Assembly: GCA_021464415.1 (NCBI GenBank)
Contig: CM038471.1
Span: forward strand, 78,164,414-78,228,413
Direction: 5' to 3'
From: Lonicera japonica
Lineage: Eukaryota; Streptophyta; Magnoliopsida; Dipsacales; Caprifoliaceae
DNA: 64,000 bases
Shown here piece by piece: positions 1-11,692 of this stretch. The notes beneath the pieces are model-generated. The model was not told the origin of the DNA and made no database searches. It saw only the letters and a program-made list of their open reading frames with translations. Position numbers and translations under genes: made by a program. Position 1 is the stretch's first letter; every line of letters begins with the position of its first letter.

Positions 1-445
1 AACTACATTTTTAAACTTATTTTTTATCTTTATAATTAAACTAATTATTTTATTATTATTATTATTTTTTATATTATTATCGAACGATATCTTAAAAACA
101 TCTTGACAAATAGATTTGAAAGATTTCTTTCAAAATCATTATCATCGCGAGGATATCTTTACATTTATTGAATGCATGGCGTGGTTGCTTCATATTTGGT
201 TTTAGTCACCATATATTTTCTAATGATTGCGTATGCAGTATTATAAGGATATTACCCCTTTTTTCCAAAAAAAGAGAGCCAAATTATAACTTACTAGAAA
301 AAATTAAAATACAATTATCTTTGCATTCATATTAATCGTTGGATCTCATCAATCACCGTCACCGCCGCTGTTAGCGTGAATTTCCAATGACTACCATACA
401 CTTGTAGTGGCACAAAGAGTCTAAGATACAAAGCCCTAACCACAT
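1..445. other. AT-rich intergenic DNA, no gene seen
   Basis: This stretch is AT-rich and has no long reading frame on either strand. It is the left flank of the copia element that starts at 451. I see no RNA gene, and no promoter that can be tied to a gene. Confidence 0.6.
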
Positions 446-450
446 ACACA

Positions 451-916
451 TGTTAGAAAATTTATATTTTTTAATTTATATGAAAAATATATTTTAATTA
501 TATTTGCTATTTAAATTAATAAGTTAATTTTTAGTTGTTTAATTAATTTTTAGTTAAGCACATAAACTATTCAAATAAATGTGGGCCACATATGTAGATA
601 CTTTATATGGACTTGTTAAGGCTTTATAGGAATCCTAATTAGACTGTATATAAATTATATATTAATGATATGGTTCCCAATACATTAAAACAAATTATGG
701 CTCCCTTCTCCTCATCCGAAAGATAACAAAAAATTCACATTAAGAAACTAAGGCAATTTGGTTGAGGAAGACAACGTACCCGCTCGATTTGTACTTTATT
801 GTGATCGATTCTCACACTTTTGCATATATCTTATCAAGGATTCAAGTACGCAGTTTAAATATTTTAATTAAAATCTTAATTATTTGACATGTTGATTTTA
901 GGGATTAATTCCAACA
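451..916 (+). repeat. 5' LTR of copia element
   Basis: The 466-bp repeat has TG...CA ends and aligns along its whole length with 11175-11646. It differs at many positions and by small gaps, so the insertion is old. Confidence 0.85.
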
Positions 917-932
917 AGTGATATGAAAGGAA
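917..932 (+). other. Decayed primer binding site of copia element
   Basis: Immediately after the 5' LTR, the bases AGTGATATGAAAGGAA resemble the plant initiator tRNA-Met primer site TGGTATCAGAGC with several substitutions. The position and partial match support the call. Confidence 0.55.
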
Positions 933-1142
933 CTTCATGTTGAATCATTAAGAATTTTATATATATTATGTTTTAATAATAAGGTTGAGTATACAATAGC
1001 TTGTTTAAGTTTGTTTATTTTAACTATGGATTTATTTATATATATATTTAGTTACAACCATGTCGAATCAAGCTGCGGCACATTAGAATTTCGATTTAAT
1101 CGTGCAGCATACAATTGGTTTCAAAAAAAAAAAAAAAATCCT

Positions 1143-1506
1143 ATGGTGATGTTTGGTTGATATTTTGAGTTGAGTTTTCAAAATATGGTGTTTGGTAGAA
1201 TTTTGAAGTATGTTGAAAATTGGATTTTTTTTTTTGAGTTTTTTTTTCAACAAACTAAAAATTTCATAAATTTTTTAAAAAAAGTAGTTACAATGGATCT
1301 TATTTTATAGATCTCGACGAGTATGTTTTAAATATATATATTTTATTTAATTTTAATTTTTGAATTTAAAGTTATGGTGTTTTAAAAGTTTTTTTAGAGA
1401 GAAAGTAAAGTAAAATAAATTTTGAAAAGTATAAAAGTAGAGTTGATTTTGAGTTAAGTTTTTAAAATTTTGAGAAAAAAAAATAGAGAGCCACCAAACA
1501 TGGCCA
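1143..1506. mobile_element. MITE-like element, GTTTGGTTGA type
   Basis: The left end (ATGGTGATGTTTGGTTGA) and the complement of the right end (ATGGCCATGTTTGGTGGC) are imperfect terminal inverted repeats. The internal AT-rich sequence resembles the MITE at 1715-2020. I could not identify a target duplication. There is no coding capacity. Confidence 0.45.
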
Positions 1507-1714
1507 TATATTTATATATAAGTTTTTGAGTTTATTTTGATTAAAGTAACTTCATATATATATATGGATGAGTTTTCAATGGTTACCTTCTCTTTCTATC
1601 CATTGATGGGTACCGACAATAATTAATGCACATTGGTGAGGTGTCAAATCATTTTACTTGTTATAGCAGGTTAATGTGACCTATTCTATTTTTTTTTTTT
1701 TTAATTAAACTTTA

Positions 1715-2020
1715 GGTGGTGTTTGGTTGAGATTTTAAAATCAAGTTTTTAAAATTTTTACCAAAAACTGAACTTTACTTCACACTTTCCAAATTACTTT
1801 ACTTTCTCTCTCATAATTTTTTTAAAAGACCATAACTTTAAATTCAAAAATTGGAATTAGATAAAAAAAAATATTTGAAATCTAATTATCGATATCTATA
1901 AAACAAGATCCATTGTGACTATTTTTTTTACAATTTTTTTGAATTAGTTGAAAAAAACTTTAACAAAAATTAAATTCACTTTTCAAAACATGTTTTAAAT
2001 TCTCAACCAAACAAAATTCC
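1715..2020. mobile_element. Tourist-type MITE (PIF/Harbinger-like)
   Basis: This is a 306-bp element with terminal inverted repeats (left GGTGGTGTTTGGTTGAGA, right complement GGAATTTTGTTTGGTTGAGA) flanked by TTA on both sides (1712-1714 and 2021-2023). A 3-bp TWA duplication and no coding sequence are typical of Tourist MITEs. The window's last about 95 bases look like the start of another copy. Confidence 0.65.
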
Positions 2021-3940
2021 TTAAATGTTTTATTTGCCAACTAAATCTAGGATAACCCAATTTTAAATTAGGATAAGTGTTTATGGGTGTTTTCGTCTTT
2101 TCAGTTTTATAGTTAATTAATAACATAAATTTATTGAAAATAATACTTTTAAAATATATTTGACTTTGAATTTTCATCTCTATACAATAGGTGTATAAAT
2201 TACATACAACTAAAGTACTATTTCAATAACACTTTCAATTTAATCATTTTATTATCATTCGTGACAAATCATATCACAATAAAAACTCAAAAATTATTTT
2301 GAAGCGTCTCATATAGCATGTGTTAGTGGTTTTATTAGTCACTGTTCAACTAAATAATAATTTTAACACAATAACATAAAATAATATTAAAAGAAACTTA
2401 TTTTCTTAATTTAAAGTATTTCAAACAAACTCAACTTTTAATAATTTGATAAAATACAGAAGTATGCGCATGATTTAAGGGAAAATTTTATAAATAATTT
2501 GTCGTTACTCAATTCCGCACTTAAATACAATAAAACCATACTTTTATGTAAAATAATTAAATTAGTATAGTGAATAAGTAGGAGTCGATATAAATTCAAG
2601 TTAATACTTTAAAAGTAAGAAAGTTTGTCGAAATCCAATATTTTAGGAATTTAGATTAAAACAGTTTTTAAATTTTGATTTTTGAAATTATTTTAATTAA
2701 GAAACAAAACCAATTAAATTAAATCTAGCAATTACGTAATCAATAATAAAAAATCCCAAGGAAAGAGAATCCACCACCATGGATATAAACAAAAAATTAT
2801 TTAATTATATTTTTAATATTCATCCCTACTATATAAACAAATTCAAAATCACCATCATTCTTTCTTTAAAACTAATTTAAATAAAAATAGGCATAGCCTG
2901 TATCCTCATTTATGGTGATCATAAGAGATCCATCATTTATTTTAAAAATAATTAAAGTACTAGAAAGAAAACACGTTATAATAATGGTAATTTCAAAATC
3001 TATTTTAATTCGGGACGAATAATTAAAAATCAATTAGAATTAAAATAAGCCTATTACATCCATGGCAGTTCATCCTTCCATTTTGGGAGATAATTTAGCC
3101 AAGCATATTAAATAAATAATACATTAAAACAAAATAATAATTCATCATTAAAATTTAAAATTAAAGTACTTGAATATAAATTATAGATAATTAAAAAGTT
3201 AGAAAGCGTCCCCGTTTATGATGCTCGAACTAGCGTGTACTGCATGGCTTTACGCTGTCTACTTATTCACCTTCAATACTTCGGCCACACGGCAACTAGT
3301 ATTTGGAGGATTTTATCTCTTTATAACTCTCTAACAATATTATATTCTATCTATTTTTTTCTATCTTTTTTTTATGATTTTAGGTGTACAGAATATGTCT
3401 ATATTTAGTAATAAGAGATACAAGTTTAAAAGGTTTAGAAAACTATAATTATAGAAGAAATAACAAATACGAGTTCAATTAATTAAGAAAGAATAAGGAG
3501 TTGTATTTTAATTATAAGAGAATATTTAATTGGAATATTCTTTCTTCTTGATCTTTAATAGACTTCTTCTACCATTTTATCACAATTTACTTCTTTCCTA
3601 CAAAAAGACAAAATAAATATTATTCCTCCATAATTTAGGCATTAATTATATTCTAAAAAAATATTATTTGCAGGTTTAAATAGCAATTTGAGACACTTAT
3701 CAACGTACGACTTCCTAAATAACACTTAAAATATATCTTATTTAGCATTAAATAATTAATTATTTGGTTCAATGATCAATGTATTGTGTTTGACAAACAA
3801 ATTTTGTACCATTTTCAAAATTGAGAAGTATATCCACTAATTAAAATTAATTTATAATTGTACTAATTTAGATTACATTTTCATTTAGATTCTTAATCGA
3901 AATCTACTTTCATTTTAATTTATTTTTTATTTTCTTTTAA

Positions 3941-4661
3941 GGTGCATTTGAATTATATAATTGAATTTAGCTTTAAAATTCATAAATCTAAGATTCAAAA
4001 ATTACGTATTTGAAATACAAGAGCTTAAAATTTTGTGTTTGCTTAACAAATACAAGGAAATTGATTTCTAAATCCAAATATTATTCCTCTAAAATTTATA
4101 TTTAGTTGATTAGTAAGTTATTTTTATTTTTTAACAATGTGGCAGAACTTATGCTTACACAGAATTAACCCGTTTGACTCGACCCGCCCCTATTATAGTA
4201 TTTTATTTCTTATAATATAGCATAATTACCATGGAACGGGAGTGGATTTATGCATATACTATTTGAGACGGATTTAGATTTTAAAAAATAAAACCTGCAC
4301 TGGGCTGGGATGTGTTTATAAGTTTGTTGGGTTTGGGTTTGGGTTTGGACAGCACACGATCCTTTGTCATCATTCGTATTATTATTATAATTAATATTAC
4401 AAGTATATTTATAATAACAAAAAATAATAATTTGTTAAAAAATTAATTGATATTTTTTTCAAATTCGCAAGTTTGGGATTTCTAAGGAACAACTCTATCT
4501 CTAAAATTTTAAAGTTAACTTTAAGATAAGTATCAAATCTCATTATTTGAATATATTTATAAATCTTAAATCATAATTTCACAGCAAACAAAAATATTTA
4601 GATTTGAGATTCCAAATCTCATGTTAAAATTTTCTCTCAAATCCACATTCCAAACACACCC
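3941..4661. mobile_element. Possible MITE with TTAA flanks
   Basis: The left end GGTGCATTTGAATTA and the complement of the right end (GGGTGTGTTTGGAATGTGG) form weak inverted repeats. TTAA borders each end. The inside is AT-rich and non-coding. The call rests on termini only. Confidence 0.35.
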
Positions 4662-4728
4662 TTAAAGAATTTTAAAAGGTTTTATTAAAAGATATTTTCA
4701 ATTAACTATGTTATTAATACTTCCACCC

Positions 4729-4729
4729 C

Positions 4730-4793
<64 letters not shown>
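4729..4793. repeat. (TAA)n microsatellite
   Basis: About 20 uninterrupted copies of the trinucleotide AAT/TAA are present. Confidence 0.9.
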
Positions 4794-4794
<1 letters not shown>

Positions 4795-7129
4795 GATTTA
4801 AGAATCAAGAATACATTTTCTTCTATGCTGACAATCATAATAAACCTATTTCATGTTTATCAAATTTTCAATACATAATCATATAAAGTATTCATGATCA
4901 TGTAATTAATTAGTTAGTATGACATTTGGTACTATAATTTATAATACAAATAGTATTTTCTTTTACTAGAATGGTTTGCGAGAGGATAATTATGTAAACA
5001 ACATACCATAAACTTTTGAGATTTATTTTGTATTTCAAAAAAAATATTTTTTATGAATTTATGTGAAATAAATGAGCCTACAAACAATTTTGAAAAAAAT
5101 CATCAAAATTTTAATTTTTTTTTGAAAGGATCACCATTCTCAAGTATTTTTATTTTTCTTTTTTGCTGTACATAATTTTTTTTTCTTTTTAAAATTGTAT
5201 CATCTTATCATTTGATAATTAATTTAAAATTTAGAGTTTTTAGAATTAATAAAAAATATATATATTTAATACTTATGTTCTTGGTTGACCTTTGTTATAA
5301 GATTTCGATTACATGTTCAAATTTGAAATCTTTGTTTGAGATGTTTAGCTTGAATTTGAGCTTTTGTTATTTATATTTTTTTTATTATTTATATTTTTTA
5401 ATAGTTGTTATCTTTATTAAGGGGTAGTTTTGAAAATAACTATATTTTATTTTTAATAAATTAAAATTTATTTTGCCATCGATTAAAAAGTTATCTTTGA
5501 AACTAATCCTAAAAATAGAATGTTCTTTATTAGAATGAGAGTAATCGATTTTTACTTTAAAAAGAAGCCCCATATTTTTATTTATTTAATTAACATAGAT
5601 GTACCTATTAATCTAATTTATTTTTTAATATTAAATCATTAATAAAATAATATTTATAAAATTAAATCAATAATATTTTTTTGTTAGTTTGTCCACATTT
5701 AAGGATTAATTTAGGAAACAATACTAATTAACTTAACAATGTAAATTAACTACAATATATCAATATAAATAAAATCACCTATTTTATAGGGGTAAAGAAT
5801 AGGGATATCCTATATTGGAATTACAAAATCATGTAATGAATATCTAATTTATGTTTCCTTAAAATTAAATAGAAAATAAATACCATGTCATCAGGTATCA
5901 ACAAGTTACCCACTTAACTTTGCCTTTAATACTTTGTATTTCTCCAATGTGCATTAATTATGTTAGTCAACTACACATTTGATCTCAACCATTGATTTTT
6001 CATCCAATGGTTAATATTACAATAACCATCCATGAGTAAAAATAGCGGTAACCATTGAAACCTCACCCATATATAAATAAACATTTTATTTTCTCGGCCT
6101 AAAGGAAGATAATTAATTAGCAAAATAATAAACAAGCATGCAGGAATAAATGTGTGATAATTATCAAGTTTTCATGTGAGCAATAAGTCAATCCAAAGAA
6201 AGACTTATTGTTTGACAGGAATTATTAACAATATTTGATTATTGTGTTGAGAATACCTATTATAGTCTCATCCGGGTATGTAAACCCGGACTGCCAGTAA
6301 ATACAAAATTCTAGTATGAGTCAATGTGGAAAAGATAAGATTTGTGCTTTGTAAATCTTATCAATACAGAAAATCTATTTTTTAGAACATAAGGATGCAA
6401 AGCGCAAATCATCTGATATTAGAAAATAGTTGAATTGAAAAGACAAGTTGCCAAAGTAACATCTGTCGCGTAAATTTATTTGTTTTGAAATATTAAGATG
6501 TGTGTATTTGTTATTTATGCGAATAATAATTGGCCTAAAGGAAAGTTATTGTTGGGCCGAATAATATGTACACCTGTAGTTATAAATATAAAATGATTAT
6601 AAAATTTTTCATGTGAATAATACGTCAGCCCAAAGGAAGTCATATTATTTGACAGGATTTGTCATATATATTTGATTACTACGTTGATAGGGCTAATTAC
6701 AAGTTGATATTCATGTCCAAAGACTAAATATCAATGTTGTTCTAAGTATCTTGTGATGGGGCCCACTATTGATAATTTGGATAATTGTGTCATTCATATA
6801 CGTTGTTTATTAATATGTTATGACATGTATATTAATTGTAAGTTTGTAATTTTTATAATTTGTTCTCTATTTAGTTTTTAGTTGTGCTTTATATATATTT
6901 GTCAATATAAATTCGGTATCGGTGCTTAACGATACAAGTTTCAAGAATTGAAAATAGAACGTTTCTATTCAAAATAAAATAAAATTGGGGTTTCATAAGA
7001 AAAATGCTACTTAGTTCTTTAAAAAGATTAAAGAAACGTTTTATTAAAATCGAAAAGGCTGAAGCAAATAATTAACCTTTTGGCTAATCTTGTTTCAATA
7101 AAATATAAAGAAAAATGGAACATAAAGGA

Positions 7130-7340
7130 AGTACATTATGAAAATGTCTAATATCGTTTTCAAATTAATGGCACTTAAGTCAGGGCTATCTAATGACATG
7201 CTCATGCATACGGTTCTTTATTTCTTTTTCTGCATAATACAGTTAGTTTTCAGTGAGTTACAATACCCGTAAGGATAAATGATATTTTAATGAGCTCATA
7301 TTTCACGGTGTGTAAGAAAAAGAAAAGATTTTGCGATAAA
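7130..7340 (+). pseudogene. Copia gag remnant
   Basis: Translation of the + strand gives segments similar to the copia gag core: a stretch with SGLSNDMLMHTVL followed by VFSELQYP, interrupted by stops. It lies upstream of the integrase remnant, as expected. The gene is broken by several nonsense and frame changes. Confidence 0.5.
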
Positions 7341-7849
7341 TGATAGAAAGTGTTTATCTAGCAAACACCTATAAAGGACAATAAAATGATAAAGGTTAAA
7401 ATGGTGTAGTTGGAACAACACTATATCAATTACAAAAGAAATATGATAAAGAATTTGTCAGTTACTTTTGCAAGAATGATAGACATAGTAATGTTCTAAA
7501 TACGCCACTTGGCGTGTAAAGTAAAATATATTTTAGATTAGGATTTGTTCAGAAGTTAGTTTGACTTATGTACATGTGATTACTTGGTAAGTAGATTTTA
7601 GTGATACTACTCACATAAGTGTATTTAGAGGTTACATGTGGAGCCAAAAGCCAATTGATATTAAAAAATTCATCTATCAAGGCAGTGGAAAAACAGTTAC
7701 TGTTGAGGTTTTAAGAAATTTTATGTTATCATTAAAGATTGATTACTTTTTGGATTTAATATAGACTTATATGGTACTGTCATTTAAATAGAATTTTTAT
7801 TTTTATTTGGATAAATACGGTTATTCTTATTCATTTGAAAATAATAAAG

Positions 7850-8560
7850 TTAGTCTTTTTCAAGATTTAAATATTTTGGTACTAATTCTTTAATTGATAA
7901 GTCATATACGAATACAATCACCTCATGTAATAAAACCTTGTAAATTGATTCACGTGATACGAAGCGTAAATTAACTGATAAGAATTCTTTCATGTTATGG
8001 CATAAGCATTTGGGACAAATTTCTAAATAGAGAATTAAAAGACTTGTAAAATTCTTAAAACCCATTAATTTAACAGATTTTAAAAATCTGTATTGAATAT
8101 GTAAATGAAAAATGAACAAATATAAGAAAACTATGTGCCATAAAGAGTTCAAGTGTCTTAGAACGAATTCATGCAGATATCTGTGAACTATTCATTACGG
8201 CCTCCTAGAATGGTTAATAATATTTTATTATATCAATGACAATTATTAAGGGTACCTATATTTAATTAATGAGAAGTCACAATCCTTAGACGTTGTTATA
8301 ACTTTCATAGCCAAAGTTAAAAATCAATTAGGCAAAAAAATTAAGGCTGTGAAATTTGATCGTGGTGGTGAATATTACGGTAGATATAACAGATAAGGTA
8401 AACAACGTTCTAGAACTTTGTGAAATTCCTAGAGAAATGCGAAATCATTTCACAATACACCATGCTAGGCAAACCTAGTATAAACAGTGTCGTTGAGAGA
8501 TAAAACAGAAGTATAGGGATATGGTAAGAAATGTGAGTAATTATTATTCTCTACTATAAT
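7850..8560 (+). pseudogene. Copia integrase remnant (GAG-pre-integrase and core)
   Basis: On the + strand the translation includes LWHKHLGQISK (GAG-pre-integrase zinc region), then VKFDRGGEYYGRY, which matches the copia integrase core, then a degraded version of the conserved GVAERRNRT segment near 8480-8510. Stop codons and frame shifts occur throughout. An open frame on the opposite strand here is a shadow. Confidence 0.65.
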
Positions 8561-8959
8561 GACTCTAGAAAGAAACACTTAAGACTGCAACATATTTTCT
8601 AAACAATATTATATCAAATCAGTTGTTAAAATAGGTTGTCCAGCTGTAGTAAAGCCATAAAAACTAAAAAATAGTTATCTACTACTTTGTTAGATATACT
8701 GAAAGATCGAGAGATTATAAATTTTATGAACCCTTGAATAAATCATTTATTAAGATGAAAAATGTCAAATTTCTTGAAGTTATTGAGTTTTAGGGGGAAG
8801 ATAAAGTTAGAAACATTGTATTTGTGGAGGAATTTATTCACATTTCAAGTACTGTTTTTGACAATGATTATGAACAAATTTATAACATTGTTTTAGATGC
8901 AAATTAGGATCATCAAGACAATATTGAAAAATTACCTAAATAGCAAACTCAACAACCTC

Positions 8960-10800
8960 AAAAATAAGTTAAATTCAAGAAATTCGTCTATGGCCTTAAG
9001 GAAGTTTTCCGTCAATGGTATCAGAAATTTTATCAAGTTATTATCTCGTACGGTTTTGATGTAAATCCGGTTAATGATTATGTATATTATAAGTTCAGTG
9101 GGAGCAACATTATCTTTCTGATATTTTATGTTGATAATATCTCTTTTGTTTTAGAAATACAAATACATCGATATTATTGTCGGGTATCCTAGGGTTATCA
9201 CGAAAGAGATATATCAAAAAAATTCTTACCAAATTTGGCATGAAAGACTATTGATGGTGTAAATTATTAAATCAATTTACCCCGCCAACCTCGAGCTAAT
9301 ACGTGGCCATCCACGTCAGCTATCGAGCCTGTTTCTGTACAAGGAGCTCAGATGAGCCCTATTATAACTTTGTAAGAATGATGTAGCCACTCGAGGGCTG
9401 GGTACCCGCTCAAGGGTCAATTACGTACGACAAATTATGAGGCCCGAGCCCTGGAGCTTTTTCGATGAGCTTCGAAGCTCCTTATCTCTCTCTCGCCCAA
9501 GCACCCTATCAGAGTAGTTAGCGAATGCATGGGCAGTTGTCACATGCTCTGCAGAGCGCACAAAACTCCCTTCACCTTCATTAAATGCACACCAACTGCA
9601 TTTAATGCACTGAAATTCATGGAGAAGTAAGGTCAGAGTTGGTACTGGTCGAAGCACAGCCCCAGACCTACTCTGGGAGCTCTGGCCACACGTCTCCTCC
9701 AGTCATATATATACAAGAAGCATTTACTTCTCCCAACAACCAAGTTCTTATCGAGTTCCAATTGAGAAAAGTCAGAAAGAGACAAGACACACCACAAATA
9801 AGCACGAAAAAGACAGAATCAGAGCTCGGTAGCTTGCTTCTGGGCTCTTCAGTTAGAGAGATTAAACCGTAACTAGTTTAACTTTTCTTTTATTATAATA
9901 TTGAGAGAATATAATAGGCAGGGAGACTTTTGTGAGTTTGTAACACTTGTTAGTTTACTATCAATACAAGGCAAATCGAGCTCCTGGCTCCATGCCACAT
10001 GGGATGACTAACTCGTATCTTTATTCGAGGCCAACCTCCTCTATAAATCCTTGATTTCTTAAATTCAGCACATTTACTTTTATTGTTCCAATTATTTGCC
10101 ATAATCTTTTGAATGTGTGGTCTAAAATACACTTCTCAATTTTTAGTACCAACAACTGTCATTCATGAGATACTCCTATTGTTAAAGGAGATAATTCATG
10201 TCTCAGCCAGTGCCCTAAAATAAGGTTGAAAAGAAAGATATGCAAAAGATTCCTTATGCATCAATTGTAGTGAGTAAGATGTATCATAAAATATGTACGC
10301 ATCTGGGTTTAACGTTCATAGTTTGGATATTTGGTAGATATTTAAGTAACCCTAAAATATATCTTTGGAATGCAGCCAATAAAAAAGGTTATACGATATT
10401 TAAAAAGAACAAAAGGATTACATGCTTATATATCAAAAATCAGATAACTTAGAAATCGTCCGGTATTTTGATTTTGATTCTAAGATGGGATATAGTTATA
10501 GAATTTTGTCACTAGGCTGTAAATTATAGATAGTGTTGAAAGAGCACTAAAGATATTTTGTGACAAAAAATCGGTTATGCTATATTCGACAACAACAAAA
10601 ATTTTTCAGAAGTCTAAAGTACATAGATATTATGTTTTTTGTTGTTAAAGAATAGTTCAGAGTTGTCGTGCCTATAGAGCATATAAGTACAAATTCCATG
10701 ATTAGGATCCATTCACTAAATGCTTAACACATAAGGTATTTCATGAGCATATTAATCAAATAGGCTTTGTGTTATCTAATAATGTGCTGATTTAGTGTGA
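8960..10800 (+). pseudogene. Copia reverse transcriptase / RNase H remnant, split by a solo LTR
   Basis: At 8980-9140 the + strand encodes a degraded copia RT block (YGLKEVFRQWYQKF, then FYVDNIS in place of YVDDI). The frame runs to FGMKD at 9251, is interrupted by the 903-bp solo LTR, and resumes with IVKGD, the QCP region, IPYASIVVSKMYH, CTHLG and GRYLSNPKIYLWNAA. RNase H traces follow (a segment near 10560 similar to LKIFCDK, then DPFTKCLTHKVF near 10710). Many stops are present, so it is non-functional. Confidence 0.7.
9252..10154 (+). mobile_element. Solo LTR inserted in the copia RT region
   Basis: The 903-bp segment starts TGATGGTGT and ends TAGTACCAACA, giving TG...CA termini with a short inverted repeat. 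It is flanked by ACTAT (9247-9251) and ACTGT (10155-10159), a 4/5-matching 5-bp duplication. It interrupts the copia RT frame exactly. A TATA-like CATATATATACAAG lies at about 9702-9715, giving probable orientation +. No second copy and no internal domain are present, so this is a solo LTR from recombination or a lone remnant. Confidence 0.75.
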
Positions 10801-11157
10801 GTTTGTATCATGCATACTCTATTATTTAGATGTATATTTTCTGCAAAATAAAGAAGATGGTTTATTTTCGTCTTAATTCTGAATGTTTGTTTTTCCTTCC
10901 ATTGTGGTTTATCGTCTAAGATCACATTGCATGTAATTTTCATGCTACTCATCCATATTTGATCTATGTTATTAAGTATATTAATATGGTGATAATCGCA
11001 ATTTAGTCACGTCCTTAGACTGATAAAAGCTGCGATAATTTCATTGCGAGTACATGAGATATACCAGATTGTTTACGGAGAAGTCTAAGGATAAATAGCA
11101 TACGGATGCGCGCTTAAAGAATTCTGTAATATAATTGTTTCAGGAATAATATGTATA

Positions 11158-11174
11158 TAACCTAAGTGAGAGAT
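11158..11174 (+). other. Polypurine tract of copia element
   Basis: The sequence ending AAGTGAGAGAT directly precedes the 3' LTR, and it matches the position and composition of a copia polypurine tract. Confidence 0.55.
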
Positions 11175-11646
11175 TGTTAGAAAATTTATATTTTCTAATT
11201 TATGTAGGCAACATATTTTAATATTTCAATTATATTCGCTATTTAAATTAATAGGCTAATTTTTAGTGGTCTAATTAATTTTTAGTTAAGCCCATAAACT
11301 ACTCAAATAAATGTGGCCCATATATGTAGATACCTTATATGGACTTGTTAGGGTTTTATAGAAACTATAATTAGATTGTATATAAAGTAGATATTGGGGT
11401 TATGGTCCCCAATACACCAAATCAAATTACGGCTCCTTTCTCCCCATTTGGAAGAGAACAAAAAATTCACATAAAAAAACTAAGGCGATTTGGTTGAGGA
11501 AGACCACATATGCGCTCTCTGTACTCTATTATGATCAATTCTCACACTTCCAAATATGTCTTATCAATGATCTAGTTACGCGGTTTAAATTTTTTAGTTA
11601 AGATCTTGATGATTTGACATGTTGATTTTAGGGATTAATTCCAACA
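11175..11646 (+). repeat. 3' LTR of copia element
   Basis: This 472-bp partner of 451-916 has the same TGTTAG start and CCAACA end. Confidence 0.85.
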
Positions 11647-11692
11647 GCACAAACATTAATGTTTATATTTTTCGTATAACTAAGAATAGATG

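Larger units (their letters stand above)
2024..6900. other. AT-rich filler inside the copia element, no gene seen
   Basis: Nearly 5 kb of AT-rich DNA lies between the 5' leader and the first recognisable gag remnant. It contains a possible MITE (3941-4661), a (TAA)n microsatellite, and two related about 50-base segments at about 6168-6222 and 6608-6657. No reading frame with a recognisable product is present. Confidence 0.5.
451..11646 (+). mobile_element. Degenerate Ty1/copia LTR retrotransposon, nested
   Basis: Two related direct repeats (451-916 and 11175-11646) begin TGTTAG and end CCAACA, and they bracket copia-type gag, integrase, RT and RNase H remnants in that order on the + strand. 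The order GAG-INT-RT-RH is diagnostic of Ty1/copia. The flanks ACACA (446-450) and GCACA (11647-11651) fit a decayed 5-bp target duplication. The internal region is about 10.2 kb, roughly twice the usual size, because other elements have inserted: a solo LTR at 9252-10154, a MITE at 1715-2020, and probably more in 2.1-6 kb. All coding parts carry many stops and frameshifts, so this is an old, dead copy. Confidence 0.85.

Noticed and set aside
5212..5427. 71-aa hydrophobic frame that looks like a membrane peptide
   Set aside because: AT-rich DNA translates to Phe/Leu/Ile/Tyr by composition; no context.
9421..9872. 78- and 77-aa frames
   Set aside because: Lie in the solo LTR, overlap on opposite strands, no domain.
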